A stretch of DNA of 64,000 nucleotides. It comes from Clostridia bacterium (GTDB lineage: Bacteria > Bacillota > Clostridia > Oscillospirales > CAG-272). This document shows positions 7,890 through 16,887 of this stretch, piece by piece (position 1 is the stretch's first letter; each line of letters begins with the position of its first letter). The notes under the pieces were generated by a model, which made no database searches, was not told the DNA's origin, and was given only the letters and a program-made list of their open reading frames with translations. A program made the position numbers and the translations under genes. The stretch is from assembly GCA_017938205.1 (NCBI GenBank), contig JAGBCA010000014.1, positions 26,140 through 90,139 on the forward strand. Reading direction: 5' to 3'.

Positions 7890-10800
7890 CTATTTTTGTA
7901 GAAATAGCGATGCTGTTTGGAGCCCCGATGGGGAGCTTTTATAAATAAAGTTCGAGAGCGTGGAGGTGACACGCAAGGTAAGCGAATTCTCGCCTTTTTT
8001 TGCATATTCCGTAATATCGAGGGTATACGGTGCGGCATAGCGCAGTCCTGCTTTTTTGCCGTTTACATACACCTCGACGGTATCGCGCGTATCCATGGAG
8101 AGAATGAGTCTGCCTTCTGTGCCGTAGGTGAAGGCGGTTTCGTACACACCGGTGCCACCAAAGCAAGCGTAGCCCTTATCGTTCCAAAGGCCAAAGCCCT
8201 GCTCTCCCGCCCTTGCCGTCAGCACGTGATCCGAGAAAAGGCGGAAATCACCCTTTAAGACGGGGGCAGGCAAAGGAAATGCGCGGTTATAGGAAGGAAG
8301 CGTGCAAACCGCGACGAGGCGGTTGCTTCCCTGCCCTGCAAGATCTGCTATATCAAACACACGATTCGCATAATGCCACACACGCTCGGATGCAGTCTGT
8401 GCAAGGCACCGACCATTCAAGTAATAGGTGGTGTCCCAATCGGGATCGCAGACGACTTGCAAGCGAGAGAGCGGCGCATCCAATACAAAATTATAGACGC
8501 ATACCACCGTTTCGCCGGGCTTTGCTCCCTTGCCGTCCACAGGTGTCCAGCCAAAGTAATCTCTTTTGCCCTTTTGCGGAAGATAGATACTGTCACCGCC
8601 GCGGCAGAGAACGCTGTTATTCTCATTTGCCTCTACGGCAAGCGCACAAACATGGGCAGGATCTGCAAGGCGATGCGCCTTGACGATCGATTCGGCAAGT
8701 GTGCCGCGCACGTTTCGCATATGCGGATGGGCAAAATTATCCCCCTCTATGGAAAATTTCGGGGCAGTGAGAGGAATTTCAACCGAGGTAGCGGGTACGG
8801 GCATTTCGATGCCCTGCTCGCCGAGAACGAGAATGTCGCTCTCGTAAGGAGCGAGGATAAAGGAAAATGCTTTTCCATTTCGCGCCATAGGACGCTTTTC
8901 ACCGCTTTCGGTATCGAAAAGGGCGGCGCTCTCTACGGAAAGGAGCGTGCCGCACACCTCTGTTTTTTCGGCATTGTCGTTAACGATCAAGGCATAATAC
9001 CCCTTTTCGTCCTTACGGAAGGCGGAAAGAATGCCGTCCTTCGGCGCGAGAGAAAGCGGATAGCCGGATGCATCTCCAAGCGCACTTTTCAGAGCATTTG
9101 TAAATATGCCCATCGGGGCAATCTGACAGCCGTCAAAGGGCTGGCCGTGCTCCCATGCGGGATAATTTTCTCCCATAGCTTCATAGGCACGGCAGTTGAC
9201 CTCTGTCATGGGCAGTGCAACCGCATATACGCTCTCACCGATCACCTTCAAGGGGTGGCCGTTCAAAGCGATCAGCTTTCCGCCGCCTTCTGCAAAGGCG
9301 CGGAGATTTTCATAGGTTGCTTTCTTCAGATATTCGGTTTCGGGAAGGATAACGGTATCGTAATACCGTCCGTCAATATACATTTTACCGTTTTTCACCT
9401 CGGCGGAATCGATCACCTGCTCAAAGCCGATCTCAAAGGGGATCTGCAGAGAAAGCAAGGAATTGACCGCACCGCAGATCGTCATATTGATCGGGTGATC
9501 CCACTCGCCCTCGAGGGTACGGCCGCTGATCAGCGTGCGCGCCGTAGTGATCGGATAAAAAAGAAGCGTATGGGCATCGTATTCGGTCTTTGTTACGAAG
9601 GCTTGCAGGGCCGAGGCATATTTCGAGAGTGCGCCGTAATGCTTAAAGAGCGGGTTCTGGAAATTGTTCGTCATTGCCTGCGCGTTGGCCGCCAGCGCAA
9701 AATCGTATCTTGCACCCATATACTGAATAAAGTTGATGCCGAGAACGCAGAGCTTGTTGATCGCACGCTTCATATCCGCAAGGCCGATCTCCCATCCGCT
9801 GACCGTGAAGGTCTCCGAGAGGATGCGCTCCTTATGTAAAAAATGCGCGGCGGAGGATGCAAGCTTCGGCGTTACCGCAAAGGTATAATCCCCAAGGCGG
9901 AAATAGGTCAGGATCGAATCGATGCCCGGCATATCAAAACGCTTATAAAATTCGTAGTTATCTCCGGATCGGTATACCTGGGAAAGAATACTCTCTTCCC
10001 CATCGATATGCCCCGTGGCGATAAGGTTGTTCTTCTTACACCAATCGTAGGTTCGGCCGGCAAAGCCCTCCATCATAAAGTCCCTGACGGACTCCCAATA
10101 ATCAAGAAGCAGGCGCTTGTCCTCTCCCCCAAAGAGACGCGCAAGATGCGGGATCAGATCGTAGCCACAGCGCTTCTCAAAACACTCTGCAAAGCGGCGC
10201 GACCAAGGAAGGGTTTTCAGATCCTCGCCGCCCCATTCGTGAAAATCAAAATAGGTTATAACCTCGTCGCAGAATACGCCCTTGACGCATCCGCCGAAGT
10301 CCTCTCCGATCTCTGCCTTATATTTTTCATGGGTTGATGCAATAAACGCATCCACAGCCTCGGGATCGAGAGTATCAAGATACCCCTCCTCGTCCTCCAC
10401 GACCTCGGAGTTTTTCAAGGCGGCGATCTTGCCAAGATCCCATTTGCTGACAAAGATCTCAACGAGGATCTCTCTGTCCGTTTCGTTTTTATAGATCAGC
10501 ACGTCCTCTTTGACCGTGGGAGAAAAGGCTTCGCCGTTGGCTGTGGCAAGCAGAAGCTCGGTATGATAGCGCGCCTCTTCGGGCATCGGGATCTCTGCAC
10601 ATTCACCGGGTGCAACCGTTTTTTCAATGCGGAGAAGGCATCGTCCGTGCGCCCACGGCGCTTGCTTCAAGACCTGCCCTGCCGCAATTCCCGATGACCA
10701 GTTATATTCATCGTAGATCCAATAATTCATGCCGAGGCGTTTCGCCTCATCGCGCGCGTGCTTAACCATACGGAAAAAGTACGGGCCAAGATAATCCCCC

Positions 10801-10964
10801 ACCGTTCCGAGCACGGGATGGATAAAGAAATCGCGCAAACCTTGCTTGAGAAAGCCCTCAAGCTGATAGGTCATCTCCGCCGTATCGATTTTACCGGAGG
10901 TAAACCACATCACGGCAGGGGCAAAATTTGCGTCCCCTTCTGAAAACAACTTTCGGACGTCCAT
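7890..10964 (-). CDS. Large GH106-like glycoside hydrolase
   Basis: This 1024-residue protein has an N-terminal TIM-barrel region with WIYDEYNWSSGIAAG (D85, E86) and a second acidic motif VFCDEV near residue 230. A middle region and C-terminal jelly-roll or carbohydrate-binding-like beta-sandwich domains follow. The YDExxWxSGxAG pattern and multi-domain size match GH106 alpha-L-rhamnosidase-like proteins, and the same pattern occurs in the gene at 57856-60249. No signal peptide is visible, so it likely works on imported oligosaccharides. The ATG at 10964 follows AAGGAG. It is the last gene of a minus-strand run, 29 bases after the pyridoxal kinase stop. Rhamnosidase specificity is not proven by the sequence. 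Confidence 0.65.
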   Translation of the reverse strand: MDVRKLFSEGDANFAPAVMWFTSGKIDTAEMTYQLEGFLKQGLRDFFIHPVLGTVGDYLGPYFFRMVKHARDEAKRLGMNYWIYDEYNWSSGIAAGQVLKQAPWAHGRCLLRIEKTVAPGECAEIPMPEEARYHTELLLATANGEAFSPTVKEDVLIYKNETDREILVEIFVSKWDLGKIAALKNSEVVEDEEGYLDTLDPEAVDAFIASTHEKYKAEIGEDFGGCVKGVFCDEVITYFDFHEWGGEDLKTLPWSRRFAECFEKRCGYDLIPHLARLFGGEDKRLLLDYWESVRDFMMEGFAGRTYDWCKKNNLIATGHIDGEESILSQVYRSGDNYEFYKRFDMPGIDSILTYFRLGDYTFAVTPKLASSAAHFLHKERILSETFTVSGWEIGLADMKRAINKLCVLGINFIQYMGARYDFALAANAQAMTNNFQNPLFKHYGALSKYASALQAFVTKTEYDAHTLLFYPITTARTLISGRTLEGEWDHPINMTICGAVNSLLSLQIPFEIGFEQVIDSAEVKNGKMYIDGRYYDTVILPETEYLKKATYENLRAFAEGGGKLIALNGHPLKVIGESVYAVALPMTEVNCRAYEAMGENYPAWEHGQPFDGCQIAPMGIFTNALKSALGDASGYPLSLAPKDGILSAFRKDEKGYYALIVNDNAEKTEVCGTLLSVESAALFDTESGEKRPMARNGKAFSFILAPYESDILVLGEQGIEMPVPATSVEIPLTAPKFSIEGDNFAHPHMRNVRGTLAESIVKAHRLADPAHVCALAVEANENNSVLCRGGDSIYLPQKGKRDYFGWTPVDGKGAKPGETVVCVYNFVLDAPLSRLQVVCDPDWDTTYYLNGRCLAQTASERVWHYANRVFDIADLAGQGSNRLVAVCTLPSYNRAFPLPAPVLKGDFRLFSDHVLTARAGEQGFGLWNDKGYACFGGTGVYETAFTYGTEGRLILSMDTRDTVEVYVNGKKAGLRYAAPYTLDITEYAKKGENSLTLRVTSTLSNFIYKSSPSGLQTASLFLQK

Positions 10965-10993
10965 GCTTTCTCCTTCCCACGAGGTTCAATTGA

Positions 10994-11839
10994 TCATTTT
11001 ACAAGAGTGCCGAGGCGCGTAACGAGCATCGGCATAGCCTCCTCGAAGTTGACACCGTAGAAGCGGCGGTTTTCATCCTGCATGGTTTTGCGGATGCACT
11101 CCAGCGTATAATCCACCGCGAGGGCGAGAGAATCCTCCAAGGATGCACCGCGCATATACGCGCCAAAGGCGCAGGAGGAATAGATGTCACCCGTGCCGTG
11201 GTATGCCACGGGAAGCTTTTCATTGTAATAGGAGAAGAATTTCTTCGTTTCGGAATTATAGGCGTATACGCCGATCTTTCCGGGCTCAAGGCTGATGCCC
11301 GTGAGGGCGGCGCATTTTGCGCCCTTCTCGGTCAGGCGGACGAGAATATCGCGGATATAGGCCTCGTCATAGGTCTCAACGTAGGGGATGCCGAGCATAA
11401 AGGCTGCCTCCGTAAGATTGGGAACGATGACGTCCGCCTTGCCGCAGAGGTCTCCCATCTTCAACGCGAAGGCCTCCGTGAAGCCATGATACAGCTTACC
11501 GTGGTCAGCCATGGCAGGATCGATCCAGGTGACAAAGCCCTTCTTATCACCGAAATCACCGATGAACTCCTCTACGAGAGAGATCTGGCGCTCTGAGCCG
11601 AGATAGCCCGTATAGACCGCATCAAAATCAAGGGAGAGCTCCTTCCATGTATCGGTGATGGAAGGGATCTCCTCCGTGAGATCACAGAAGGTGAACTTCG
11701 GGAAGGCGGTATGCGTTGAGAGAACGGCCGTGGGGATCACGCCGCACTCCACGCCCATCGCGGAAATGATGGGGAGCGCTACGGTGAGTGAGCATTTACC
11801 AACACACGAAATGTCCTGGATGGTTACGATTCTTTTCAT
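10994..11839 (-). CDS. pdxY: Pyridoxal/pyridoxamine kinase
   Basis: A ribokinase-superfamily enzyme (281 residues) that phosphorylates B6 vitamers to make pyridoxal phosphate. It opens with MKRIVTIQDISCVGKCSL, the clostridial PdxY start, and has the anion-hole motif HGTGDIYSSCAFGA near residue 225 with the catalytic Asp. The start is 7 bases after the murA stop, so it is co-transcribed with murA. An ECF S component and a PdxR-like MocR regulator at 43-45 kb may also concern vitamin B6, which would fit a B6-salvaging organism. Confidence 0.85.
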   Translation of the reverse strand: MKRIVTIQDISCVGKCSLTVALPIISAMGVECGVIPTAVLSTHTAFPKFTFCDLTEEIPSITDTWKELSLDFDAVYTGYLGSERQISLVEEFIGDFGDKKGFVTWIDPAMADHGKLYHGFTEAFALKMGDLCGKADVIVPNLTEAAFMLGIPYVETYDEAYIRDILVRLTEKGAKCAALTGISLEPGKIGVYAYNSETKKFFSYYNEKLPVAYHGTGDIYSSCAFGAYMRGASLEDSLALAVDYTLECIRKTMQDENRRFYGVNFEEAMPMLVTRLGTLVK

Positions 11840-11846
11840 TTTCTTT

Positions 11847-13094
11847 TCAACTTCCTTTTTCGTTTTCTTTTATCAATTTTATGTCAGCTCCAAGGGTGGA
11901 AAATTTTTCTACGATATCCTCATATCCGCGCAGGATATAGGAGGCTCCCTCGATCACGCTCTCCCCTTTCGCAGAAAGTGCCGCCAAAAGGAGTGCCGCG
12001 CCGCCGCGCAGATCCGTTGCCGTAACGGTGGCAGGAATAAGACGTGAGGGAAAAATATAGGCCGTGCTTCCGTTTTTAACGAAAGAGAGGCCCATCGTTT
12101 CAAGAGCGGAGAGATAACCGAATCTATGTGGGAATACCCCTTCCGTGACGATACCGCCCATATGCGCGGCGAGGACAGCCGCGGTCTGCGGCTGAAGATC
12201 CGTTGGAAACGCGGGATACGGCGCGGTTTTTATCAATATCGGCGAGGATAATGCACCCGAAAGCGCGATTCGCCCATCCCTTATCAAGACACGGGCGCCT
12301 CCCCCCGAAAGAAGGGATAAAAACGCCGAAAGATGCTCTCCTTCACACCCCGTGACGGTGACACACCCACCCGTGGCAAGCCCCGCCAAAAGATACGTTC
12401 CCCCCTCTATCATATCACCAACGACCGAGCAACGGCCGCCGTGCAGAGGTCTGCCCTCGACCACGAGCGAGGAACCGATGCGAAGGATCTGCGCACCCAT
12501 GGAGCGCAGAAATACGATCAGATTTTCCACGTGCGGCTCGCATGCCGCATTCTCGATGACCGTGGTGCCCTTCGCGGCAGATGCCATTAAAAGCGCGTTT
12601 ACCGTTGCTCCGACGGACACCTTATCAAAGGCAAGGATCGCCCCCGTCAGCCCCTGCGAGGCAAAAAGCGTATCCCCCTGCCGCCATGCGCCAAGCGCCT
12701 CGGCGGCGTATAAATGCATATCGATCGGGCGCGGCGAAAAATTGCACCCGCCGAAATCCTGCACGTACGCACGGCCGAAGCGGCCGAGCATCGCGCCCAT
12801 CAAATAAGTAGAAGCCCGCAGAGCCGCAACGAGATGCGGCGGCGGTAGGATCGGCTTCAGCGCTCTCGTCCCGATCTCGACCGTTGTACGATCAAGATAG
12901 CGGATGCTTGCCCCCATTGCCGCGAGGATCTCAAGGCTTATCTCCACGTCTCGAATGGCAGGAAGGTTTTCTATCGTACAAGCATTTTCGGTTAAAATGG
13001 TGGCAAAAATCAAAGGCAGAGCGGCATTTTTTGATCCGCCTACGCGTACGGTACCCTCAAGCGGCTTTCCGCCCGAAACTATCAATCTTTCCAT
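11847..13094 (-). CDS. murA: UDP-N-acetylglucosamine 1-carboxyvinyltransferase
   Basis: MurA adds enolpyruvate from PEP to UDP-GlcNAc, the first committed step of peptidoglycan synthesis. The 415-residue protein starts MERLIVSGGKPLEGTV, has SKNAALPL and the flexible loop with catalytic Cys117 in DFGGCNFSPRPIDMH, so fosfomycin would be expected to bind. ATG 13094 is chosen over a far upstream in-frame start because CGGAGA precedes it and family homology starts there. Downstream pdxY follows closely. Firmicutes often carry two murA paralogues; only one is in this window. Confidence 0.95.
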   Translation of the reverse strand: MERLIVSGGKPLEGTVRVGGSKNAALPLIFATILTENACTIENLPAIRDVEISLEILAAMGASIRYLDRTTVEIGTRALKPILPPPHLVAALRASTYLMGAMLGRFGRAYVQDFGGCNFSPRPIDMHLYAAEALGAWRQGDTLFASQGLTGAILAFDKVSVGATVNALLMASAAKGTTVIENAACEPHVENLIVFLRSMGAQILRIGSSLVVEGRPLHGGRCSVVGDMIEGGTYLLAGLATGGCVTVTGCEGEHLSAFLSLLSGGGARVLIRDGRIALSGALSSPILIKTAPYPAFPTDLQPQTAAVLAAHMGGIVTEGVFPHRFGYLSALETMGLSFVKNGSTAYIFPSRLIPATVTATDLRGGAALLLAALSAKGESVIEGASYILRGYEDIVEKFSTLGADIKLIKENEKGS

Positions 13095-13213
13095 AGCGTT
13101 CTCCGATAACAGTCGAAGTTTTTCTGCTATTATCTTATTCCGCAACGGGAAAGAGAGTGAAATCGTTGGATATGCACACTGCGTGTGCGTGATATATGCT
13201 TTAGCGCGTGAGC

Positions 13214-13455
13214 GAGTTGAGGAGGAGAAATTTCGCAAGACAAGGCGTAAGGACGGGAGCGAGGTGAAGCCGTAGTTACCTACGGCGATCTAAGCGACTC
13301 GGCCGACAACGCGGTATTGCGGGATTTATATCATTAACGAAGTTGAGGAGGAGAAATTGCGTGAGACGAGGCAAACCGAGCGAACAACGCGACGGCATAG
13401 TTACCTATGTCGAGCGTTGTGAGTCGATGGTTTAACAAAGTATCACACAATTTAT
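13214..13455. repeat. Tandem pair of 116-bp structured repeat units
   Basis: In the 365-base gap between murA and the DUF3810 gene, two diverged units of equal length lie at 13214-13329 and 13340-13455. Both begin GTTGAGGAGGAGAAAT and share TAGTTACCTA. Each can fold into a hairpin with loop TTAC: stem GCCGTAG/CTACGGC in unit 1, CGGCATAG/CTATGTCG in unit 2. Two stem positions differ by paired changes (G-C to A-T, C-G to G-T). Unit 2 extends to a longer arm pairing ACAACGC with GCGTTGT. A separate GCACAC/GTGTGC inverted repeat lies at 13174-13188. No protein-like frame is supported here. Confidence 0.7.
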
Positions 13456-13459
13456 CCCC

Positions 13460-14542
13460 TCAACGGGCGTAGTAGGCGACGGCGAGATCAACCACCAGCC
13501 CGTAGCTCGCTACTCCAACCGTGCCGTTCATTTCAAGATAGGCATTGTTGACGGTGGAGGAGACCTCTCCCAAGACGTGATCTCTGTAGGGCTCTAAAAA
13601 CTGATTATACGCAACCATTTCGCCGAGGATGCGAGGATCTACGGTTTTAATAAATGCCTTATAGCCCTCGCGATCGGCACGGGCGTAGGCCGATATCACG
13701 TATTCAAACAGATTGAAAAGACCGCTATAGCGCACGTACTCATTTTCTGCATAGGTGCACACGAGAGAGGCAATGAAATTGGCTTCATTTTCTCTTGCGA
13801 TGCCGCGCTGATGCGCGAACTCATGCGCCACGGTAAAGGGATGGTTGTAATCGGGATAGGTGGTATTGACGTTTGCCTCTCCCGTGAAGAAGGTATACAT
13901 GCCGAGGAGCTCCGCATAGGTCATCCATTTACGGAGAACGATGGTTTTGGGACGGGAGGAAAAGTTTTTCGCAATCGGATGCTCGGAAAGAAAAGCATCG
14001 TACGCTTTGACGATCTCCGCCCCCGTTTCCTTTAAGGTAAGGGGATTCTCCGATGCACCGCTTTCCTTATAGGTGATAGTATCAAGAATCGCTTCCAGCT
14101 CCGAGAGAAGGATCTGCGAGGTTTCGGCAAGCTCCTCTGCCGAAACGGGATCAGCGGAAAGCCCCATCTTCTTATCCAGTGTTTTTGTGTGATAGCCGGG
14201 GGCAAGGGTGAGCATATAAAGCGGATATAGCGGCAGCAGGATCGAAAGAATGATACAAAGCATACGCACGCGGCGCTTGCCCGTTTTGGCATAGCGGAAG
14301 GAAATGATCACCGCCAGGATCGCAAGCAGAGGGATCGAAAAGATCAGCATTTCCGCAAAGGAAAAGGGGGCGATGGAGGTAATGCTTCCGAGAAGAAAGC
14401 GAAGCACGTGCGCAACACTACCGTTCACCGCATCGGCAACGGCCGAAAAACGGCGATACAGAACGGACAAAAGAACGCCGATCAAAAAAAGGCCAAGGCT
14501 GACATAAAAGACGATCGGTATGCATCTTTCGTTTTTTTTCAT
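13460..14542 (-). CDS. DUF3810 membrane protein with HExxH zinc-protease motif
   Basis: About 360 residues with three predicted N-terminal membrane helices (about residues 10-30, 55-80 and 95-120), then an extracytoplasmic domain. The domain contains AHEFAHQRGIARENEANF, a HExxH motif with a downstream Glu typical of gluzincin metallopeptidases. This order matches DUF3810. Function is unknown; a membrane-anchored protease acting in the envelope is the likely role. ATG 14542 follows GGGAGGA; an upstream in-frame start lacks a good site. It stands alone, with the 116-bp repeats downstream. Confidence 0.82.
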   Translation of the reverse strand: MKKNERCIPIVFYVSLGLFLIGVLLSVLYRRFSAVADAVNGSVAHVLRFLLGSITSIAPFSFAEMLIFSIPLLAILAVIISFRYAKTGKRRVRMLCIILSILLPLYPLYMLTLAPGYHTKTLDKKMGLSADPVSAEELAETSQILLSELEAILDTITYKESGASENPLTLKETGAEIVKAYDAFLSEHPIAKNFSSRPKTIVLRKWMTYAELLGMYTFFTGEANVNTTYPDYNHPFTVAHEFAHQRGIARENEANFIASLVCTYAENEYVRYSGLFNLFEYVISAYARADREGYKAFIKTVDPRILGEMVAYNQFLEPYRDHVLGEVSSTVNNAYLEMNGTVGVASYGLVVDLAVAYYAR

Positions 14543-14696
14543 AACGCTTGTTCCTCCCTTTCGTTCTCGGTTATTTTTTGCGCGCATCGCGCACGATATG
14601 CGCGCAGATCAAGGATGAAAATATTATACATCACTTTTTTTGCCGTGTCAAGTTATTTTAAACACGATCTCCTTGTATTCGGGCGAGTTTTTGCAT

Positions 14697-14729
14697 AAAA
14701 AAGACCGACACCATTGGGCGTCGGTCTTT
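14697..14729 (-). terminator. Intrinsic terminator of the acyltransferase gene
   Basis: Stem AAGACCGAC/GTCGGTCTT with T-run on the minus strand (A-run 14697-14701). Confidence 0.88.
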
Positions 14730-14735
14730 AACAGA

Positions 14736-15497
14736 TCAGTGTATCTTTTTATTCGCCAATGCAGGCTCTTTCATTTCCGGAAGATCCTCGGGGAGAGTAT
14801 AGTTTTCACCGAGGGAGCGAGAGATCTCACCCATGCGGTTGCAGCGCCCGCAAAGATAGGCCGCCTGCGATTCTCTATCGGGATACATCGCGCAAAGCTC
14901 ACTGTAGAGGATCGGCTTATCCACCACGTGGGCTTGATTTTCTTTATTATAGTAGGTTACATAGACGGGAATGTCCATGCCGCGCTTTTTACAAAATTCA
15001 AGAAGCAACGCAAAGCCGCCGTGGAAGCCCTCAAGAACATCTAAGTATCCTTTATCGGAAACCTCAGGGAAGATAACGATGCTCGTTCCCTCCGAGATCG
15101 CCTCCCAGGATTCGCGCAGGGTGTGCGCCAGGCGCATATCCTTATAGGTGGAGATCAGATTGAGCCCCTTATAAAAGATCCATGTGAGCGGAGAGGCCAA
15201 CAGACAGAACATACGCGCGCCAAAAAGGTTCCAGCCGCGTTTTTCGTGATAGAACACCTCGCTCTGATATTTATACATGCTACCGAGGGTGCTGTTCATT
15301 TCATACGCGCCCCAAAAGCGCGTGGGACGATCAAGAAAGAGCTCGAAGGAAAGAGGCCCTGCCGTTCCCACGTGGTTGGATAGGATCACGCTTCCATCTG
15401 TAAATTCCTTATCAAGATAGACAAAATGGCTTTTCTTCTTCGTGGCCTTCAGCATACCTGCATAGGCCTTGAACCAGGCTTTACGCTTCGGATTCAT
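14736..15497 (-). CDS. PlsC-like acyltransferase with altered HX4D motif
   Basis: A 253-residue protein with the fold order of lysophosphatidic acid acyltransferases: SNHVGTAGPLSFELF at the position of motif I, an aromatic-rich middle, and IVIFPEVSDKG at the position of the FPEGTR motif. In classical PlsC the catalytic pair is HX4D; here the His is present but the Asp position reads Gly. The protein also has a Cys-rich tail (LCGRCNRM). ATG 15497 follows GGAGGG. It lies between two terminators and is transcribed alone. It may use a different substrate or mechanism; a phospholipid acyltransferase role is likely but not certain. Confidence 0.7.
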   Translation of the reverse strand: MNPKRKAWFKAYAGMLKATKKKSHFVYLDKEFTDGSVILSNHVGTAGPLSFELFLDRPTRFWGAYEMNSTLGSMYKYQSEVFYHEKRGWNLFGARMFCLLASPLTWIFYKGLNLISTYKDMRLAHTLRESWEAISEGTSIVIFPEVSDKGYLDVLEGFHGGFALLLEFCKKRGMDIPVYVTYYNKENQAHVVDKPILYSELCAMYPDRESQAAYLCGRCNRMGEISRSLGENYTLPEDLPEMKEPALANKKIH

Positions 15498-15532
15498 ACG
15501 TTCCCTCCTCAAATCGGATCTGAGGGCGGCAA

Positions 15533-15570
15533 AAAAATGCGCCCATACCCTGTTTTTTCGGGGTATGGGC
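15533..15570 (-). terminator. Intrinsic terminator after the epimerase gene
   Basis: Perfect 10-bp stem GCCCATACCC/GGGTATGGGC (15541-15570); on the minus strand it is followed by GCATTTTTTTG. Confidence 0.9.
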
Positions 15571-15613
15571 ATATTATAGCATGCAAAAATAAACTGAAAC
15601 GAAACTTTGGGGC

Positions 15614-16798
15614 TTAGTTTTCCTTCAGCATCGGGATGCACATTGCGAGCATACGCATGACGTGGAAGGGGCCCTTATAGGTGTGTCCCTTGCAGGGTGG
15701 CTCAGTGGGCTTACCATCACGGCGCAGATAGCCGAACCACTCGCCGTATTCGCGATCCGAGAAGTGCGTGAAGGCGTAATCCACGGTCTTTTCAAAGATC
15801 TCGGCGAAGATCTCCTTACCCGTTGCACGGTAGAACATAAGCGCACCGATGATCGCCTCGTTATGCGGCCACCAGAGCTTCATATCGTGCTCGTAGGCCT
15901 CGACGGGCTTACCGAGAACGTCCTTAAAGTAGAGGATACCGCCGTATTCCTTATCCCAGCCGCGCTCAAAGGCCTCGAGGAAGATCTTCTCTGCAAAGGC
16001 GATGATCTCTTTATCGTTTCTCTTCAGTCCCTCCATGAGGATGAACCAGCTGCACTCCATATCGTGACCGGGGTTGATCACGCGAGTGGTGGCGGAATCG
16101 AGCATAAAGCTGCCGTCCGTGCCGATCGCCTCAAACATTGCACCGAACTCCTCGTTATGGAAGGACTTGATATCCTCGATCAGGGTGGTGATAATATCGG
16201 TGTAGTACGCTTCCCTCTCCTTATCCGCATCGCGCATGATGGCGGTGACGTTCAGGATGATCATGGGGCAAGCGAGGGATTTCGTATCTCTCGTTTCAGC
16301 ATAGGACTTGGGAGTGATCTTGAAGGGATCGGTGGAGCCGTCACGGTACATACCGAGAACGAAGTCGTAATACTTCACAGCCTCGGCAAGATACTTTTCG
16401 TCCTTCGTTGCCATATAATATTCCGCATTTGCGATGATATAGAAGGTCTCGCTGAACCAATATCTTCTCTTACGCAGACGGCGGCCGTCCTTCGTGACGG
16501 TAAAGTACATTCTTCCGTCCTCGGGATCGATGCAGTTCTTCTTTGCAAAATCGATACAGCTTTTTGCAAAGGTCAGATATTCGGGGTTCTTCTCAATATT
16601 ATTGTAGAGATAGGAGAACATCCAGCCGCAGCGCCCCTGCATCCAGACGCTCTTATCCTCGGAATATACCTCGCCGAAGCGATCAAGGCAGGTGGTGACG
16701 CCTCCTTTTTCCTTATCCTGACCGTATTTGAGCCAGAAGGGGATACAGGAATCCTTGAGCTCCGAGGTAAAAAGATCATAATACTTTTTCATATCCAT
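15614..16798 (-). CDS. N-acylglucosamine 2-epimerase (AGE/RnBP family)
   Basis: An (alpha/alpha)6-barrel enzyme of 394 residues interconverting N-acetylglucosamine and N-acetylmannosamine, or a related sugar pair such as cellobiose or mannose. Visible family blocks are VWMQGRCGWMFSYLY, RRYWFSETF, NPGHDMECSWF and the C-terminal KGPFHVMRML; the His residues of the last two are the catalytic positions in the family. ATG 16798 is chosen because AGAGGA is 8 bases upstream; the ATG at 16804 is too close. It has its own promoter and terminator. With nagA, nagB and GH20 enzymes in the window, a role in amino-sugar use is plausible, though mannose or cellobiose epimerase activity cannot be ruled out. 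Confidence 0.85.
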   Translation of the reverse strand: MDMKKYYDLFTSELKDSCIPFWLKYGQDKEKGGVTTCLDRFGEVYSEDKSVWMQGRCGWMFSYLYNNIEKNPEYLTFAKSCIDFAKKNCIDPEDGRMYFTVTKDGRRLRKRRYWFSETFYIIANAEYYMATKDEKYLAEAVKYYDFVLGMYRDGSTDPFKITPKSYAETRDTKSLACPMIILNVTAIMRDADKEREAYYTDIITTLIEDIKSFHNEEFGAMFEAIGTDGSFMLDSATTRVINPGHDMECSWFILMEGLKRNDKEIIAFAEKIFLEAFERGWDKEYGGILYFKDVLGKPVEAYEHDMKLWWPHNEAIIGALMFYRATGKEIFAEIFEKTVDYAFTHFSDREYGEWFGYLRRDGKPTEPPCKGHTYKGPFHVMRMLAMCIPMLKEN

Positions 16799-16830
16799 AG
16801 TCATGTTCCTCTTTGAAATTATTTTTCTCC

Positions 16831-16859
16831 ATTGTAGCACATTTGCCGAAGGATTGCAA
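16831..16859 (-). promoter_or_regulatory. Sigma-A promoter of the epimerase gene
   Basis: Minus strand TTGCAA (16854-16859), 17-bp spacer, TACAAT (16831-16836). Confidence 0.7.
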
Positions 16860-16887
16860 GAGATTTAAGGCGAAAAAGATCATTTTA

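Noticed and set aside
8373-9839. 488-codon plus-strand open frame
   Set aside because: Shadow of the GH106-like gene on the other strand; no motifs or ribosome binding site.
13214-13455. CRISPR array
   Set aside because: Only two long units with no short regular repeats or spacers; no cas genes in the window.
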